NCBI GenBank assembly: GCA_016789745.1
Contig: JAEUQF010000249.1
Coordinates: forward strand, 1-50,999
Source of the DNA: Bryobacterales bacterium
GTDB taxonomy: Bacteria; Acidobacteriota; Terriglobia; Bryobacterales; Bryobacteraceae
Direction of reading: 5' to 3'
Length of the DNA stretch: 50,999 bases
A program made the translations under genes and the position numbers. The notes under the pieces were generated by a model that ran no database searches, had not been told where the DNA came from, and saw only the letters and a program-made list of their open reading frames with translations. Of the stretch, positions 33,157 to 43,390 are shown in pieces (positions within the stretch are counted from its first letter, which is position 1; each line of letters begins with the position of its first letter).

Positions 33157-34254
33157 CTACCCCGCCTCTGATGCGGCCGACGGCACACGCTGTTCCTGCG
33201 CGCGCAGCTCCGCCAGCAGCTCCCGAGCCCGTGCGCTGTTCTGTTCGTGTTCGGCCGACTCCCAGATCTCCAGCGCTTCCTGCGCCGCCTCGCGCGCCGG
33301 CTCCGGCTCATCGGCTGTCTGCAGCACCTTCGCCAGCACATACAGCGAATGGGCGTGAAGTTCGGAGTCCCCGCTCGATTTGGCGATAGGGATCGCATCC
33401 CGGGCGCGCTCCAACGCCACATCGATATCATCGTCCAGCAGCATGGCCTGCGCCGTGGCCGTCAGCGACAAGGTCAGCCAATATGACTTCTGTTCGTTAT
33501 CATCGCCTAGCGCGCGCGCTGCCGCCAGCAGGCGTTCCGAAGCCGCCAGCGATCGCGCAGGGTCGCGCGCCTGCCACGTGATCGCCGTCAACTGCAGCAG
33601 CGTCCCCAAACGATGTTCGGCATCCAGATCCGGCAATTGGGACAACGCCCGGTCCGCGGCCTCTGCCTGCTCCACCGCCTGCTCCGTCTTGCCTTGCCCC
33701 ATCAGCACCAGCGCCAGTTCAAACTGCAGCGCCGCGGCCGACCGTGGCTCAGTCTTCGCCACAAGGGTCATCGTGTACGCCTCAAAGTCGTCCCAACGCT
33801 CCCGCTCCCGGTACAACTGCAGCAGACGCCCAGGGCCGCACTCCTGGATCTGCCGGCCATACGGAGAGCTGTCGCCGGTGGTGACCTCCAGCGCCGCCCG
33901 CAGATGGTCGATTGCATCGTCGAAACGCTCCAGGTCCGTGTACAACTCGACCAGGTCCCAATGCAGAATTCCGCGGCTGGCTTTGTTGGTGGAACGCCGT
34001 GTCTCTTCGATGCCCGCCAGCAGCAGTTGTTCCGCTTTGTCGAAGTTGCCGGCCTGCTTCGCTGTTTCGGCTTCCTCACGTTTCGACAGGCCCTTGAGCA
34101 TTCCCCCCATCGTGCGCTTCCAGAGCACGATCACCAGCGCCACAGCCAATGCGAGCACCAGGCCACGCCCCGTCCAGCCGTAAAGCGCACCCGCCCAGGC
34201 GGACACCCGGTAGACGATCACGCAGTAAGCGAGGATTGCGAGTAACGACCGCAT
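33157..34254 (-). CDS. Membrane-anchored TPR protein
   Basis: 365 residues from ATG 34254. Two N-terminal hydrophobic helices (about 3-22 and 27-45) are followed by a long run of TPR-like helices: AETAKQAGNFDKAEQLLLAGIEETRR, LYTDLERFDDAIDHLRAALEV, LVLMGQGKTEQAVEQAEAADRAL and SLYVLAKVLQTADEPEPAREAAQEALEIWES. Adaptor function is inferred. The start lies one nt after the stop of the upstream TPR gene. Confidence 0.75.
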   Translation of the reverse strand: MRSLLAILAYCVIVYRVSAWAGALYGWTGRGLVLALAVALVIVLWKRTMGGMLKGLSKREEAETAKQAGNFDKAEQLLLAGIEETRRSTNKASRGILHWDLVELYTDLERFDDAIDHLRAALEVTTGDSSPYGRQIQECGPGRLLQLYRERERWDDFEAYTMTLVAKTEPRSAAALQFELALVLMGQGKTEQAVEQAEAADRALSQLPDLDAEHRLGTLLQLTAITWQARDPARSLAASERLLAAARALGDDNEQKSYWLTLSLTATAQAMLLDDDIDVALERARDAIPIAKSSGDSELHAHSLYVLAKVLQTADEPEPAREAAQEALEIWESAEHEQNSARARELLAELRAQEQRVPSAASEAG

Positions 34255-34255
34255 C

Positions 34256-35233
34256 TTAGGCGACCCCCTCCTGTCGGGCCTTATGAAAATAGTGCCGCCG
34301 CTGCAGGTCCTGCGCCATGTCCCGGTACTCGCCGGCTTCCTCCGGGCGCCCGGCACTCTCCAGGCGGTCCGTCAGTTTCCGCGCATACTCGATGACCTTG
34401 GCCACCTTGCCGTCGCGCAACGCCGTGTCGATCGATCGCTCGGCGGCCATACGGCACTCCTGCAAGCGCCCCAGAGCGGCATAGACATCCGCCAACGAAT
34501 CCAGCAGGTCCGAACGAATGGCGTCCGAGCCCAGCGTTCCTTCTAACGCATCCTGAAGGATCGGCAACGCCTCCGCCGCCTGGCCCCGCCGCAGCCGGTT
34601 CTCCGCCAGATTGCAGTACGCTCCCGCCACTTCACTGCTTTTCGCGCCCGAGTGCCGCGTGTGCAGCCGGATGGCCTCCAGGATCGAACCTTCCGCCTCG
34701 TCAAAGCGGGACAGCCGGTTCAGGCAATACCCCAGGTTGTTATGGCACTGCGCCACTTCAAAGGAATCCGCGCCATGCACGGCGGTTCGTAGTTCCAGGG
34801 CCTTCTCCAGCCACGGCAACGCCTCTTCCATCCGATGCAGTTCCAGAAACACCCCGCCCAGATCGAACAGGCCAGACGCCCAAACCCGTGTTGGCGGCGC
34901 CGGACCCGGCCCGCCGAAGAACGCCACCGCGCGAGCCAGCAGATCCTCCCCGCGGTCGTGGTGGCCGGCTTGGATCAGGATTCGCCCAAAGATCACCAGG
35001 CGGTTTGTAAGCGCCGCGCCTGCATCGTCACCCGGCGCATCCCCATGCACCTGCGCGTGAAAATCCAGATAGGCGGGCATCAGAGCTGTGACATGCTCAT
35101 CCAACCCATCGTAGTGGTAGACGTCAATTGCCAAGTCCAGGCAGTGCAACTGCCAGCGCAGCCTCTGGGACCCAACAGGCCAGAAGCGCAGAAACCGGAA
35201 TAAGAGCAGCACGAGGCTGGCGAACCAGCGCAT
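34256..35233 (-). CDS. TPR protein with N-terminal hydrophobic segment
   Basis: 325 residues. One N-terminal hydrophobic stretch (MRWFASLVLLLFRFLRFW), then TPR_12-type repeats such as VFLELHRMEEALPWLEKALELRTAVHGADS, NNLGYCLNRLSRFDEAEGSILEAIRLH and CNLAENRLRRGQAAEALPILQDALEG. It pairs with the downstream TPR gene (1-nt gap). It is 47 bp after the 403-residue gene, so it may be the distal part of the same transcript or a separate unit. Confidence 0.75.
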   Translation of the reverse strand: MRWFASLVLLLFRFLRFWPVGSQRLRWQLHCLDLAIDVYHYDGLDEHVTALMPAYLDFHAQVHGDAPGDDAGAALTNRLVIFGRILIQAGHHDRGEDLLARAVAFFGGPGPAPPTRVWASGLFDLGGVFLELHRMEEALPWLEKALELRTAVHGADSFEVAQCHNNLGYCLNRLSRFDEAEGSILEAIRLHTRHSGAKSSEVAGAYCNLAENRLRRGQAAEALPILQDALEGTLGSDAIRSDLLDSLADVYAALGRLQECRMAAERSIDTALRDGKVAKVIEYARKLTDRLESAGRPEEAGEYRDMAQDLQRRHYFHKARQEGVA

Positions 35234-35260
35234 GTACCCACTATCGACAACTGCTTCCTA

Positions 35261-35274
35261 CCCCTTTAGGGGGG
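35261..35274 (-). terminator. GC hairpin immediately after the 403-residue gene
   Basis: CCCC-TTTA-GGGG (35261-35272) follows the TAG of the 35281-36492 gene by 6 nt on the minus strand. It lacks a U-tract; it may mark an RNA end or act as an attenuator ahead of the TPR pair. Confidence 0.25.
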
Positions 35275-35280
35275 ATCTGC

Positions 35281-36492
35281 CTAAAGCAAATCTCTCAGTA
35301 GGTTTTTGCAATCCGCCAGTTGCGCTTCGATCACCGGTAGCGGTAGCCAGTCCGTGTCAGGGTATCTAAGCTTCGCCCGCAGCCACGTGTCCATGACGCC
35401 AGGATAGGTCGTGAGAAGGTAACCGCGTAACTTCGCGGCACTGCCCTTGGTTGTCTTGTTGCGAATGCCTTCCAGCAGCCCCGTAACGTAGTTCAAGTAG
35501 TTCCAGGGGTCGCGGAGATGCTCGGGGTGCAGCGGAACGAAATTGTGTGGGTGGGGAATCAGGGGCAGCAGCGCCGCCCGCGCCGAATCCCAGTCACCGT
35601 CAAGAGCAGCAAAGTACGCGTAGACGATCCGGAGATCCTTCTCTTCGTAAATCGATTGGACCGCCAGAGACGCCATGACCTCCTTCAAGACGGCCCTGGC
35701 TTCCACGCGCCTGTCCAGCGCATCCAGAAGGCACGCCAGCGCCACGGCATCGTCAATGAGCGTGCGTGTGTCGAAGCGCCACTTGCCCTCCCGCTCCTTC
35801 TTGAACTTCAGCAAAGCCTTGTTGGTTTCACCCACTGAAGAAAACGGAGAGGCCGCTGGCAACGCAGGCTGCTGCCGTCCTTTCACATAGACGCTGTACG
35901 ACTTGGGCTCCGCCAGCAGGGCATACATCCCCAGAGCGCGCTCACGCAGAGCGTCCACCTTCTGTTTCGGATACTCGATCTCACCGCCGATCCCGCACTC
36001 CCTCTGCGCCTGGAGCGTCAGCACAGTGCCGAGCGCTGCGCGGATCAGCATACGGCTGTACGCCACGCCCCCCACCAGCCCCTCCTCCACCAACCGGATC
36101 TTGTCTTCCTCCTCGGGAAGCCTCTCCAGGTACCAGCGCGACCCGCCTGCGTGCGAACCGTGCTTCCGCAACGGCTCCATCGCCTCCATCGCCCCCTCCG
36201 GATCACCCAGCCGCAGTCTGGCGTGATACAGCCCGCAAAAGCAGAGCGCCGCAGCGCTCCAAATCTCGTAGTCATTGGCGAACCGGACACCCGCACGCAC
36301 CCAGTCCCCAATCTCAGCGGCCTCCGCCGGCCGGTTCAACGCGAGCAGATAGTACATCAGCTCGCTGGCGTCATACAGCAACTGGACGCGCGTGAGCTTC
36401 CACTTCTCCCGCCGCGCTGCCTTGAGCTGCTTCAGAAAATCGACCGACTCATCATCGATCCGCAACAGAGCAGCTGGAACGGGGGACGCCAT
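35281..36492 (-). CDS. Unrecognised 403-residue helical protein
   Basis: From ATG 36492, 8 nt after the permease gene stop. No signal peptide or transmembrane helix. Mostly amphipathic helices, with short repeat-like stretches LLALNRPAEAAEIGDWV, LRLGDPEGAMEAMEPLRKHG and LLDALDRRVEARAVLKEVMA, which suggests a degenerate TPR/SEL1-type solenoid. The C-terminal half has an aromatic-rich segment (HPHNFVPLHPEHLRDPWNYLNYV). No family recognised; an immunity-protein-like solenoid was considered but not supported. Position directly behind the ABC genes suggests cotranscription. Confidence 0.6.
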   Translation of the reverse strand: MASPVPAALLRIDDESVDFLKQLKAARREKWKLTRVQLLYDASELMYYLLALNRPAEAAEIGDWVRAGVRFANDYEIWSAAALCFCGLYHARLRLGDPEGAMEAMEPLRKHGSHAGGSRWYLERLPEEEDKIRLVEEGLVGGVAYSRMLIRAALGTVLTLQAQRECGIGGEIEYPKQKVDALRERALGMYALLAEPKSYSVYVKGRQQPALPAASPFSSVGETNKALLKFKKEREGKWRFDTRTLIDDAVALACLLDALDRRVEARAVLKEVMASLAVQSIYEEKDLRIVYAYFAALDGDWDSARAALLPLIPHPHNFVPLHPEHLRDPWNYLNYVTGLLEGIRNKTTKGSAAKLRGYLLTTYPGVMDTWLRAKLRYPDTDWLPLPVIEAQLADCKNLLRDLL

Positions 36493-36500
36493 GCCCCAGC

Positions 36501-37565
36501 TTACTCCGCGCCATACTGGATCTCCAGCGTCCGGCTCCGCCGCGCCGCCAGCGTCACCATCACCCCACTCAACACCACCAACCCCAGCACTGCGATCCAC
36601 GGCGCCACCGGCTCCACGTTCATCACCAGCATCGCCAAAAACGGCGGCACACCCTTATCAATCGGTATCTCCACCGGGCACAGCGACTTCAAATAGTAGA
36701 TCACGCTCAGCTTCCGCAGCATCGCCGGCAGCACCCCATTGATCGACTCCCACACCAGAATCACCGCCGCCGGAATCAGCGGATTCTTCAGCAACATCCC
36801 GCCCGTCAGAAACACACTCCCATACCCCAAACACGCCAGCCCCGTGATCGCCACATACGCCAGCGAATGCTGCCACCCGCCCCCCTGCGACAAATACTGT
36901 TCCAGCTTCGGCCCATCAAAATGCCAGTACAGCGCACCCAACTGCAGTGCCACGCTCGTTCCGAAAATCACCGTCGTCGCAATCAGCCCCGCGATAAACT
37001 TGCCCGCCACCACCACCTCCCGCCGGATCGGCGCCAGAAAGTAATAGTGCAGGCTCTTGTCCAGCATCTCGCCGCGAAACAGGTTCAGAAATACAAACAC
37101 ACATCCGAAAAACACCATCAGCCGCAGGAAGAAGAACTGGTAAACACCGGCGAAGATATGCAGATCTTCGGAAACATTGCAGCTTTCGTTTGACGACCAG
37201 CGCTCTAACTCCCCATTGCGGAAGCGGACATTGATCTGCCGTTCGCCGTCGCTGTAGTTCCAGGACTGGATCCGATTGCGGCGGCTGCCGCGGGTCTGAC
37301 GCGACGGCGCCTGGCCCAGGATGGCTTCTACCTGCTCCGGGGTCATGCCTTCGCGCAAGGTGCGCGCGCGTTCCATGGTCACTTGCGGAGTGCGCTGCCG
37401 CGCCAGGCGCTCCCGGGTGAACTTGGTCTCCAGCGCATGCCCAACGAAGATCACCATCGGCAGCGCCGCCAGCAGATAGATCCACAAACTGCGCCGGTTA
37501 AAGAAGCTCTTCTTCCACTCCAGCGACACCACCGCGCCCAGTTGCCGCATCCACTGCGCGTTCAT
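36501..37565 (-). CDS. ABC-2-type permease with BamE-like inserted domain
   Basis: 354 residues. Transmembrane helix 1 is at about 25-44; the next four or more helices follow from about 140. Between them, residues about 66-125 read [20 protein letters not shown], then GQAPSRQT and [22 protein letters not shown], which matches the SmpA/OmlA (BamE) fold pattern: a GMT-x-x-x-V helix, a G-x-P turn, W-x-Y, and a final strand with F-x-x-G-x-L. In a permease this would be an extracytoplasmic domain. [13 protein letters not shown] follows. Its start overlaps the stop of the ATPase gene by 4 nt (ATGA). A permease is inferred from helix layout and operon position. Confidence 0.78.
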   Translation of the reverse strand: MNAQWMRQLGAVVSLEWKKSFFNRRSLWIYLLAALPMVIFVGHALETKFTRERLARQRTPQVTMERARTLREGMTPEQVEAILGQAPSRQTRGSRRNRIQSWNYSDGERQINVRFRNGELERWSSNESCNVSEDLHIFAGVYQFFFLRLMVFFGCVFVFLNLFRGEMLDKSLHYYFLAPIRREVVVAGKFIAGLIATTVIFGTSVALQLGALYWHFDGPKLEQYLSQGGGWQHSLAYVAITGLACLGYGSVFLTGGMLLKNPLIPAAVILVWESINGVLPAMLRKLSVIYYLKSLCPVEIPIDKGVPPFLAMLVMNVEPVAPWIAVLGLVVLSGVMVTLAARRSRTLEIQYGAE

Positions 37566-38503
37566 CGCGTGGCCTCCTCAGCCCCAATCAGGTACCCGTA
37601 TACCGAGTTCACATCGTCATCCACCGGCGCCACCGTGTCGATCCGGAAATCGCCCGTCGCAATGCGGTTCATCATCAGGTAAAACTGGTCGGCACTGCGG
37701 GTCTTCACCAGCAATCCCTGCCCGTCGGCGTGCACCTTCACCTCCACCACATGGTCATGCTCGAACAGCCGCGATGCCAGCCGCTGCGGCCGGTCGCAAC
37801 GGATCAGGATCTGCATCGGGTGATCTTCAATCTCTTCGCGAACGGCCTTGATCTGCCCCTCTGCCACCACGTACCCGCTCGACATCAGAATCACCTGGTC
37901 GCTGATGATGTCCACTTCGTGCAGCACGTGGCTCGAGATCAGCAGGTGCCGGCCCTCGGTCGCGAAATCGCGAAACAGCGCGATGGTCTCCGCCCGCACC
38001 AGCGGGTCCAGCCCATTCAATGGCTCATCAAGAATCAGTACCCGCGGATCATGGCTCACCGCCTGCGCCAGCTTAATCCGCTGCCGCATGCCCTTGCTAT
38101 ACCCCGCCACCTTGCGTTTGGCCGCATCCTGCATCCCAACGCGCTCAATCGCCGCCCAGGCCAGCCGTTCCGCCTCGCGCGCCTCATACCCCGCCAACCG
38201 CAGAAACGAGTGCACGAAATCGTAGCCCGTGAACCCCTTCGGATACGAGTCAAACTGCGTGCAGTAGCCCATCAGCTTGAACAGGTTCTCCGGATCGCTG
38301 GTCGGCACGCCGCACACACTAACTGACCCTCTGGTCGGCCGCAGCAGCCCCGTCATCAGGTTCATCAGCGTCGTCTTGCCAGACCCGTTCGGACCCACCA
38401 GGCTCGTGATCCCCGGCGGTATCGACAGGCTGACCCGGTTCACCCCCAGCACTTCGCCATAAAACTTCGAGACATTCTCAAAGACAATGCGTGAGTCGCT
38501 CAT
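37562..38503 (-). CDS. ABC transporter ATP-binding protein
   Basis: 313 residues from ATG 38503. Walker [10 protein letters not shown]-loop [11 protein letters not shown], signature YSKGMRQR (degenerate LSGGQ), Walker [14 protein letters not shown] and H-loop SSH are all in order. The C-terminal ~85 residues ([21 protein letters not shown]...) form the extra regulatory domain seen in CcmA/NatA-type exporters. The start overlaps the upstream permease stop by 4 nt. It pairs naturally with both permeases of this operon. Confidence 0.92.
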   Translation of the reverse strand: MSDSRIVFENVSKFYGEVLGVNRVSLSIPPGITSLVGPNGSGKTTLMNLMTGLLRPTRGSVSVCGVPTSDPENLFKLMGYCTQFDSYPKGFTGYDFVHSFLRLAGYEAREAERLAWAAIERVGMQDAAKRKVAGYSKGMRQRIKLAQAVSHDPRVLILDEPLNGLDPLVRAETIALFRDFATEGRHLLISSHVLHEVDIISDQVILMSSGYVVAEGQIKAVREEIEDHPMQILIRCDRPQRLASRLFEHDHVVEVKVHADGQGLLVKTRSADQFYLMMNRIATGDFRIDTVAPVDDDVNSVYGYLIGAEEATR

Positions 38504-39366
38504 CCGCGCACCACCTCGCAGGCTCGCACCTTCTTCAGAATCAGCCACAGCAGAATACCCGTACACAACACCACCGCCGCCACTGCCTCTTCCAACGACA
38601 TCGGATTCTCGCCGCCGATATCGAAAAGCTCCGTGAAGATCCGTCCCATGCTCGTCGCGATGTCCAAGTACCCGCCGATCTCGCTCCTTGCCACCTCCCG
38701 GATCATTTGGTTCACACCCGCGCCCAGGAACATCACCACCAGCATCAGCGCGCCGGCAATGATCTTCCACCGCACCCACGCCGACAATGCCATCGCTAGC
38801 AGCGAAATCACCGTGATCCAGATCAGAAAACTCAGACTCATCGCCCCGGCAATCCAGCCGTTGTTCCACAGCCATTCGCCGCCGGCCAGGCTCGCCTGCA
38901 GAGCGAACAGCATCAGCCCGGGAATCCACGTGAACGTGCTCAGCAGCCCGCCAATCACCAGCATCTTGCCCACAATGTACTGTCCACGGCTCAACGGCCG
39001 CGCAAAGAACAGCGGCAACGCGTTATGCGTCAAATCCGGCGACATCAGCCCCGGCCCCACGAACGACGCCAACAGAAAGCCCAGCGAACTCTGCACCGTC
39101 GTGAACACAAAGAAGAACGTATTGTTCACCGCGAAGAAGCCGTCCTTCGGTACCGGAACATACTGCGCCAGAAACGCCGTGTTGTGGTTGAAGTAAATCG
39201 CCAGCGCCGCGCCCAGCGGATAGAAAAAGCTGATCACATACAGGATCACCAGCATCCGCTGCTGGAACAGATTCGCCCACGCATACCGCGGAATCACCAG
39301 CATCCGCGACCACTGCGGCGTCAACTCCCCGGCATAGGCCTTATACGTCCGTTTATAAACCGCCAT
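38500..39366 (-). CDS. ABC-2-type transporter permease
   Basis: 288 residues with about six hydrophobic helices (starting near 38, 85, 135, 170, 200 and 265). The loop [20 protein letters not shown] after helix 2 is the typical ABC-2 coupling segment. A cytosolic N-terminus ([18 protein letters not shown]) precedes the first helix. It lies 5 nt after the second ATPase gene and overlaps the next ATPase gene by 4 nt, so the ATPase-permease-ATPase-permease order is a single transcription unit. Confidence 0.85.
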   Translation of the reverse strand: MAVYKRTYKAYAGELTPQWSRMLVIPRYAWANLFQQRMLVILYVISFFYPLGAALAIYFNHNTAFLAQYVPVPKDGFFAVNNTFFFVFTTVQSSLGFLLASFVGPGLMSPDLTHNALPLFFARPLSRGQYIVGKMLVIGGLLSTFTWIPGLMLFALQASLAGGEWLWNNGWIAGAMSLSFLIWITVISLLAMALSAWVRWKIIAGALMLVVMFLGAGVNQMIREVARSEIGGYLDIATSMGRIFTELFDIGGENPMSLEEAVAAVVLCTGILLWLILKKVRACEVVRG

Positions 39367-39371
39367 AGACC

Positions 39372-40292
39372 CTAGTTCTCCGACATCGCGCGCAGGAAGA
39401 TATCCTCCAGCGAATCGCGCCGCTGGCTCAGCCGCCGCAACTGCAACTCGCGCTCGGCGGCCAGTTGATAGATGTGGCGCACTTCAATCCCTTCGCCCAG
39501 AATCAGCTTCAGCCGCCCATTGCCCAGATCCGCGCACTCACAGCCCATGGCCGTCGCCGCATCTACGAATCCGTTCCGAATCCCGTGCGTCTCCAGTTCC
39601 AGGAAGCGCTGATTCAGCCGCCGCTCCTCTTCTAAGTTCGAGATCTGCACCACGCGCCCGCCCTTCAGAATCAGCACCTCTTCACACGTCTGCTCCACAT
39701 CCTTTAATAGGTGCGAACACAGCACAATGTGCATGGTGCCCGAATCGCGCATCTCTTCAATCAGCTTCAACATCCGCAAACGCGCGGGCGGATCCAGTCC
39801 ATTGGTCGGCTCATCCAGAATCACCAGCTTCGGCCCATGCACAATCGCCTGCGCCAGCTTCGCCAGTTGCTTCATGCCCAGCGAGTAGTTGCCCAGCTTG
39901 CGATAGCGCGCCTCGCCCAACCCCACATAAAACAAAGCCTCATGCGCACGTTCCAACGCCGCCTCCGGAGGCAATCCGCTCAGCTCCGCCATGTAGCGCA
40001 CAAACTGCACCGCGCTCATATCGGCCACAAACGTATCGTTCTCCGGCATGTAGCCCACCAGGCTGCGCACGTCCATCGCCTGCTGCCGGACGTCGTACCC
40101 CAGAATCCGCGCCGTTCCCGACGCCGGCTTATGAAAGCCCAACAGCGTCTGAATCAACGTGGATTTGCCCGCGCCATTGGGCCCCAGTAGGCCAATGGTG
40201 CGGGCTTTTAAAGTGCCGGTGAGGCCGCGCAGGATCTCCCGCTTGGCCAGCCTCACCGACAGTTGATCGAGTTCAATTACGGGCGGATTCAT
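39372..40292 (-). CDS. ABC transporter ATP-binding protein
   Basis: 306 residues. Walker A GPNGAGKS (about 37-44), Q-loop region [13 protein letters not shown], signature YSLGMKQL, Walker [14 protein letters not shown] and H-loop CSH. The C-terminal domain from about 220 ([30 protein letters not shown]) is the extension found in exporter-type ATPases. Its start overlaps the FecR-type gene stop by one base (TGATG), so the transporter is translated together with the regulator. Confidence 0.92.
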   Translation of the reverse strand: MNPPVIELDQLSVRLAKREILRGLTGTLKARTIGLLGPNGAGKSTLIQTLLGFHKPASGTARILGYDVRQQAMDVRSLVGYMPENDTFVADMSAVQFVRYMAELSGLPPEAALERAHEALFYVGLGEARYRKLGNYSLGMKQLAKLAQAIVHGPKLVILDEPTNGLDPPARLRMLKLIEEMRDSGTMHIVLCSHLLKDVEQTCEEVLILKGGRVVQISNLEEERRLNQRFLELETHGIRNGFVDAATAMGCECADLGNGRLKLILGEGIEVRHIYQLAAERELQLRRLSQRRDSLEDIFLRAMSEN

Positions 40293-42793
40293 CAGTGTTT
40301 CAACAGTCCGGTCATCATCTCAGGGTTCATCAGCATGCCTAGATTCAGCCCGCCGAAGTTCCCCACCGTCGCCGCGCGGATGCGCCCCGCATCGGCTTCC
40401 AACACAATCAGGCCCGGCTGCGCCTCCTTCACCATCTTGGCCGACTGCTGCTGCGCCGGCGTCATCTGGATGAACTGCCCCAGCGTATCGGCCAGCGGCC
40501 CCAGCGTCCCTCCAATGTTGTGATACATGATCCCGGAGAAGTTCGGGTTCGCCGCCAGCGGCAGCAGCGACCGGAACTTCGCCGAACTCACCAGCGTGTA
40601 CCCGGTGCCGCGATTCGTAATCGCCTGCGTCAACAGGTTCCGTGCCGGCGCCACCAGCAGGTAGTTATCGACGAACGTATAGTGGAGATCGAACGGCAGC
40701 CGCGCCCCGCTGATCTGTACGAACTCGCGGTTGTTCACCCGCTCCTTCTTCAGCACCAGCAGCGGCAGTGTCTTATCCCGCTGCTGCGCTTCCCGGTTGA
40801 AGGCCTCCACCAGCCGCTCCACTGTCGATTGCAGCCGCGGCGGCGAGTTCACTTCCACCGCCACCTTCACCGACGGAATCGGCAGCATCGGCCCATCCAG
40901 CGCCACCGTCATCTCCGCGCCCAGTGCCGACGCCAGGTCATCCACAATCCGAATGCCCAATGTCTGTTCCACCTTCAGCAGGTCCGCATCGAAGTTCGCC
41001 GACGAGCGCCGCGCGATCGCGAACATCTCTTCCACAATCGCCCGCGGCTGCTTCACAACAAAGCCCCCAACCGCTCCTGCATCCGGCGATACAAACTGCA
41101 GCGTCGTCATTGCCGAGGGCGTCGCCAGCCAGGCCGGAATCCCGCGCCGCGTCCCGCTAAAGCTGAGCGCCGCGGCATTCTCCACCTTGCCCGCTACTTC
41201 TCTCCGTTCGGCCACCAGATACTGCACGGTATTGAGTCCAAGATCGGTCATCGTGCTCGCGTCTTTGCTAACTACGCTCAGCGGCAAGATTTGTTCCAGG
41301 TTTGCCGCCACAATCCACCCGGCACCAGACCCGTAGGCCTGCTCCACCCGCTGCCGGAACGGCGTCGCCGGATTCCCGCCCCTTGCCGCGGCCTGCTCCA
41401 CTTCCGCAATCCGCGCCGGATTATCGGAGAAAATCACCCGCCCGTTGTTCACCACATAGGCCGGACGGTCGCCCACCGGGTGGCTGCCCAACAACTGGTC
41501 GATCACCGTCTTCGCATTCGGAGACTTCGCCTCCGCCACCAGTACAAAATTCTCGTGTTTGCCTACCGGAATCACCGCGAACAGAATCTCATCGCCCAAC
41601 TGCGCGCCCAGATCCTTCAACATATCGATGGCTTTCTCGGTCTCCTGCCGTGTGCGCGCCTTCGACGGATCCTGCCACCATTGCCGCAGCACCTCGCTCG
41701 ACCGCACCCGCTCATCGAAAATCCGCTTACCCTCGGCCAGCGTTGGCCCCAGGTTCGGTATCGCCGCGATCAACACCGCATCCACCGGCAACAGCGGCAG
41801 CAGCTTCGATTGATAGCGCAACCCCTGGCCCGGAATCGCCTCCCACTTCTGCTGCAGCACCTGGAATTCGCCCAGCAGCGCCATATACCGCGCCGCGTCC
41901 TGGCTCCAGGTGATCTCGGCTGCCACCGGCACCTTGCCGACAGCTTCACTGGTCGTCGTCTGCCCACCCGGCTTCAGGCTTTCGGTCTTGCCGTTATGGC
42001 TTACCTCCACCGCGCCTTCCACCACCGACACACGAGAGCCCAGCGTGCCCTTGTTCACCGAGAAGATCGTGCCCTTCACGGCCACTTCACTATCGCCGGT
42101 GGATACAAACAAATGACCGCGCTTCTGTTTCGCCGCCTGTACCAGCACATGGCCGCGCTCCAGACGCACCGTCGTCCCGCGCCACCCGGTGGTCACGCCC
42201 ACCTGCGCCCGCTCCCGCAACTCCACCCGCGACCCGTCCCACAGCCGCAGCATCGCATGCGCGCCCGACGCCGTTCGCACCAGTTCCCCATCGCCCAACT
42301 CTGTCCCATTGCCCACCGGCAGGCTGCCCTGCGGCGTATCGCGATACAGCAGACCCGTGGCCGATTCCACCGTCGCCCGCGGGCCTGTCGTGAACGCCGC
42401 CGGCGCCACAAACCGCGCCGCCATCCCGGCCGTACCCAAGCCCACCAGCACCGTCGCCGCAATCGCCCAGCGCGGATACGCTGACGCCTTGCGCGCCGGC
42501 GCCATCACGTGCACCTTCGGACCCACGCCGCGCGCCTCATCCAGCGCCCGCCGGCAGCGCACGCATTCCTTTAAGTGATCCTCCAGCAGCATCCGCCGCG
42601 CGTCGGAGATCGTCTTCTGTAGATAAGAAGGCAGCAGCGACCGGAAGTCGTTGCATCCGGTCAGCCGTCCCGTCCCGGCCGTGCCCGGCCCGAACAGCGT
42701 CTGCCGCACCCGTTCGCCCGCCGCGGCCGTTTGCTCGGCGGCCGGTGTCGTCTCTTTCATTTGGTTGATGGCCTGATCGAGTTTGTTGTCCAT
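40292..42793 (-). CDS. Zinc-finger/FecR anti-sigma-like membrane protein with large DUF3352-like C-domain
   Basis: 833 residues, SD AGGAG 6 nt upstream. The order is: a putative anti-sigma zinc finger (zf-HC2 type: C47, H73, C77 and C80, with [15 protein letters not shown]); one transmembrane helix (about 108-130); a FecR domain (about 135-285: [46 protein letters not shown]); and a ~540-residue periplasmic C-terminal region. That region ([62 protein letters not shown]) resembles DUF3352-type proteins. It is paired with the ECF sigma gene 18 nt upstream and overlaps the ABC ATPase gene by one base. Confidence 0.85.
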   Translation of the reverse strand: MDNKLDQAINQMKETTPAAEQTAAAGERVRQTLFGPGTAGTGRLTGCNDFRSLLPSYLQKTISDARRMLLEDHLKECVRCRRALDEARGVGPKVHVMAPARKASAYPRWAIAATVLVGLGTAGMAARFVAPAAFTTGPRATVESATGLLYRDTPQGSLPVGNGTELGDGELVRTASGAHAMLRLWDGSRVELRERAQVGVTTGWRGTTVRLERGHVLVQAAKQKRGHLFVSTGDSEVAVKGTIFSVNKGTLGSRVSVVEGAVEVSHNGKTESLKPGGQTTTSEAVGKVPVAAEITWSQDAARYMALLGEFQVLQQKWEAIPGQGLRYQSKLLPLLPVDAVLIAAIPNLGPTLAEGKRIFDERVRSSEVLRQWWQDPSKARTRQETEKAIDMLKDLGAQLGDEILFAVIPVGKHENFVLVAEAKSPNAKTVIDQLLGSHPVGDRPAYVVNNGRVIFSDNPARIAEVEQAAARGGNPATPFRQRVEQAYGSGAGWIVAANLEQILPLSVVSKDASTMTDLGLNTVQYLVAERREVAGKVENAAALSFSGTRRGIPAWLATPSAMTTLQFVSPDAGAVGGFVVKQPRAIVEEMFAIARRSSANFDADLLKVEQTLGIRIVDDLASALGAEMTVALDGPMLPIPSVKVAVEVNSPPRLQSTVERLVEAFNREAQQRDKTLPLLVLKKERVNNREFVQISGARLPFDLHYTFVDNYLLVAPARNLLTQAITNRGTGYTLVSSAKFRSLLPLAANPNFSGIMYHNIGGTLGPLADTLGQFIQMTPAQQQSAKMVKEAQPGLIVLEADAGRIRAATVGNFGGLNLGMLMNPEMMTGLLKH

Positions 42794-42811
42794 GGTGGTC
42801 TCCTGTCCGGG

Positions 42812-43318
42812 TTAGCCTCTCTTCAGTTCCGCCTTCAGCCGCGTCCGCGTCCGGTGCAGCGATACCGCCACCGTAATCCGCGAAATCCCCAGCATCTGGC
42901 CGATTTCCGTGTTCGTATAGCCTTCAAAGAACCGCAGCGCGAAGATCTCGGCATGTTTCGGTTCGATGCTGGCTAATGCCTGGCGCAGCGTCTGGCTGAG
43001 TTCGGAATCGCTCGTGATGCTCTTCAACATCACCTCGCTCGCATCCTCAGTCGACTTGCGCTGGCGGATCAAGTCAATGGAGGCATTCACGGCCGCCCGC
43101 CGCAGGTAGCTCTCCGGCTCATCCACACGCAGGTGGCCGGGCTCTTTCCCCAAAAGCCGGAGAAACACCGTCTGCAGAACATCCTCCGCATCCGCCGCGT
43201 TGCCCGTAATCCGGTACGCCGTCCGGAAGACCATTCCGTGGTGTGTGTCAAAAACGTGTTCCAGTGGGTTGCCGATTGGAGGATACCCTTCCTGTTGTCG
43301 ATGTGCCAGTTGGAGCAA
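42812..43318 (-). CDS. ECF-type RNA polymerase sigma factor (TTG start)
   Basis: 168 residues. Sigma region 2 is HGMVFRTAYRITGNAADAEDVLQTVFLRLL; region 4 is IEPKHAEIFALRFFEGYTNTEIGQMLGISRITVAVSLHRTRTRLKAEL. The TTG at 43318 is chosen because GGGAGG lies 8 nt upstream and an in-frame TAA (43337-43339 on the plus strand) closes the frame just above. It heads the run with the FecR/zinc-finger protein and two ABC pairs, and probably drives its own promoter in the 427-bp divergent region. Confidence 0.88.
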   Translation of the reverse strand: MLQLAHRQQEGYPPIGNPLEHVFDTHHGMVFRTAYRITGNAADAEDVLQTVFLRLLGKEPGHLRVDEPESYLRRAAVNASIDLIRQRKSTEDASEVMLKSITSDSELSQTLRQALASIEPKHAEIFALRFFEGYTNTEIGQMLGISRITVAVSLHRTRTRLKAELKRG

Positions 43319-43390
43319 GTTGGCTGCCTCCCGTATTTACCTTCCGGCCTGAATACGAGGGCTGCTGGCAGTTTATTACAACCAGTATGG

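Noticed and set aside
35281..36492. Toxin-immunity assignment for the 403-residue protein
   Set aside because: There is no adjacent toxin or secretion marker and no convincing immunity-family motif.
40520..42484. 654-codon open frame on the plus strand opposite the FecR-type gene
   Set aside because: The translation is dominated by Arg, His, Pro and Gln, has no domain signal, and mirrors a minus-strand gene with clear zinc-finger and FecR motifs. It is an antisense shadow of GC-rich coding DNA.
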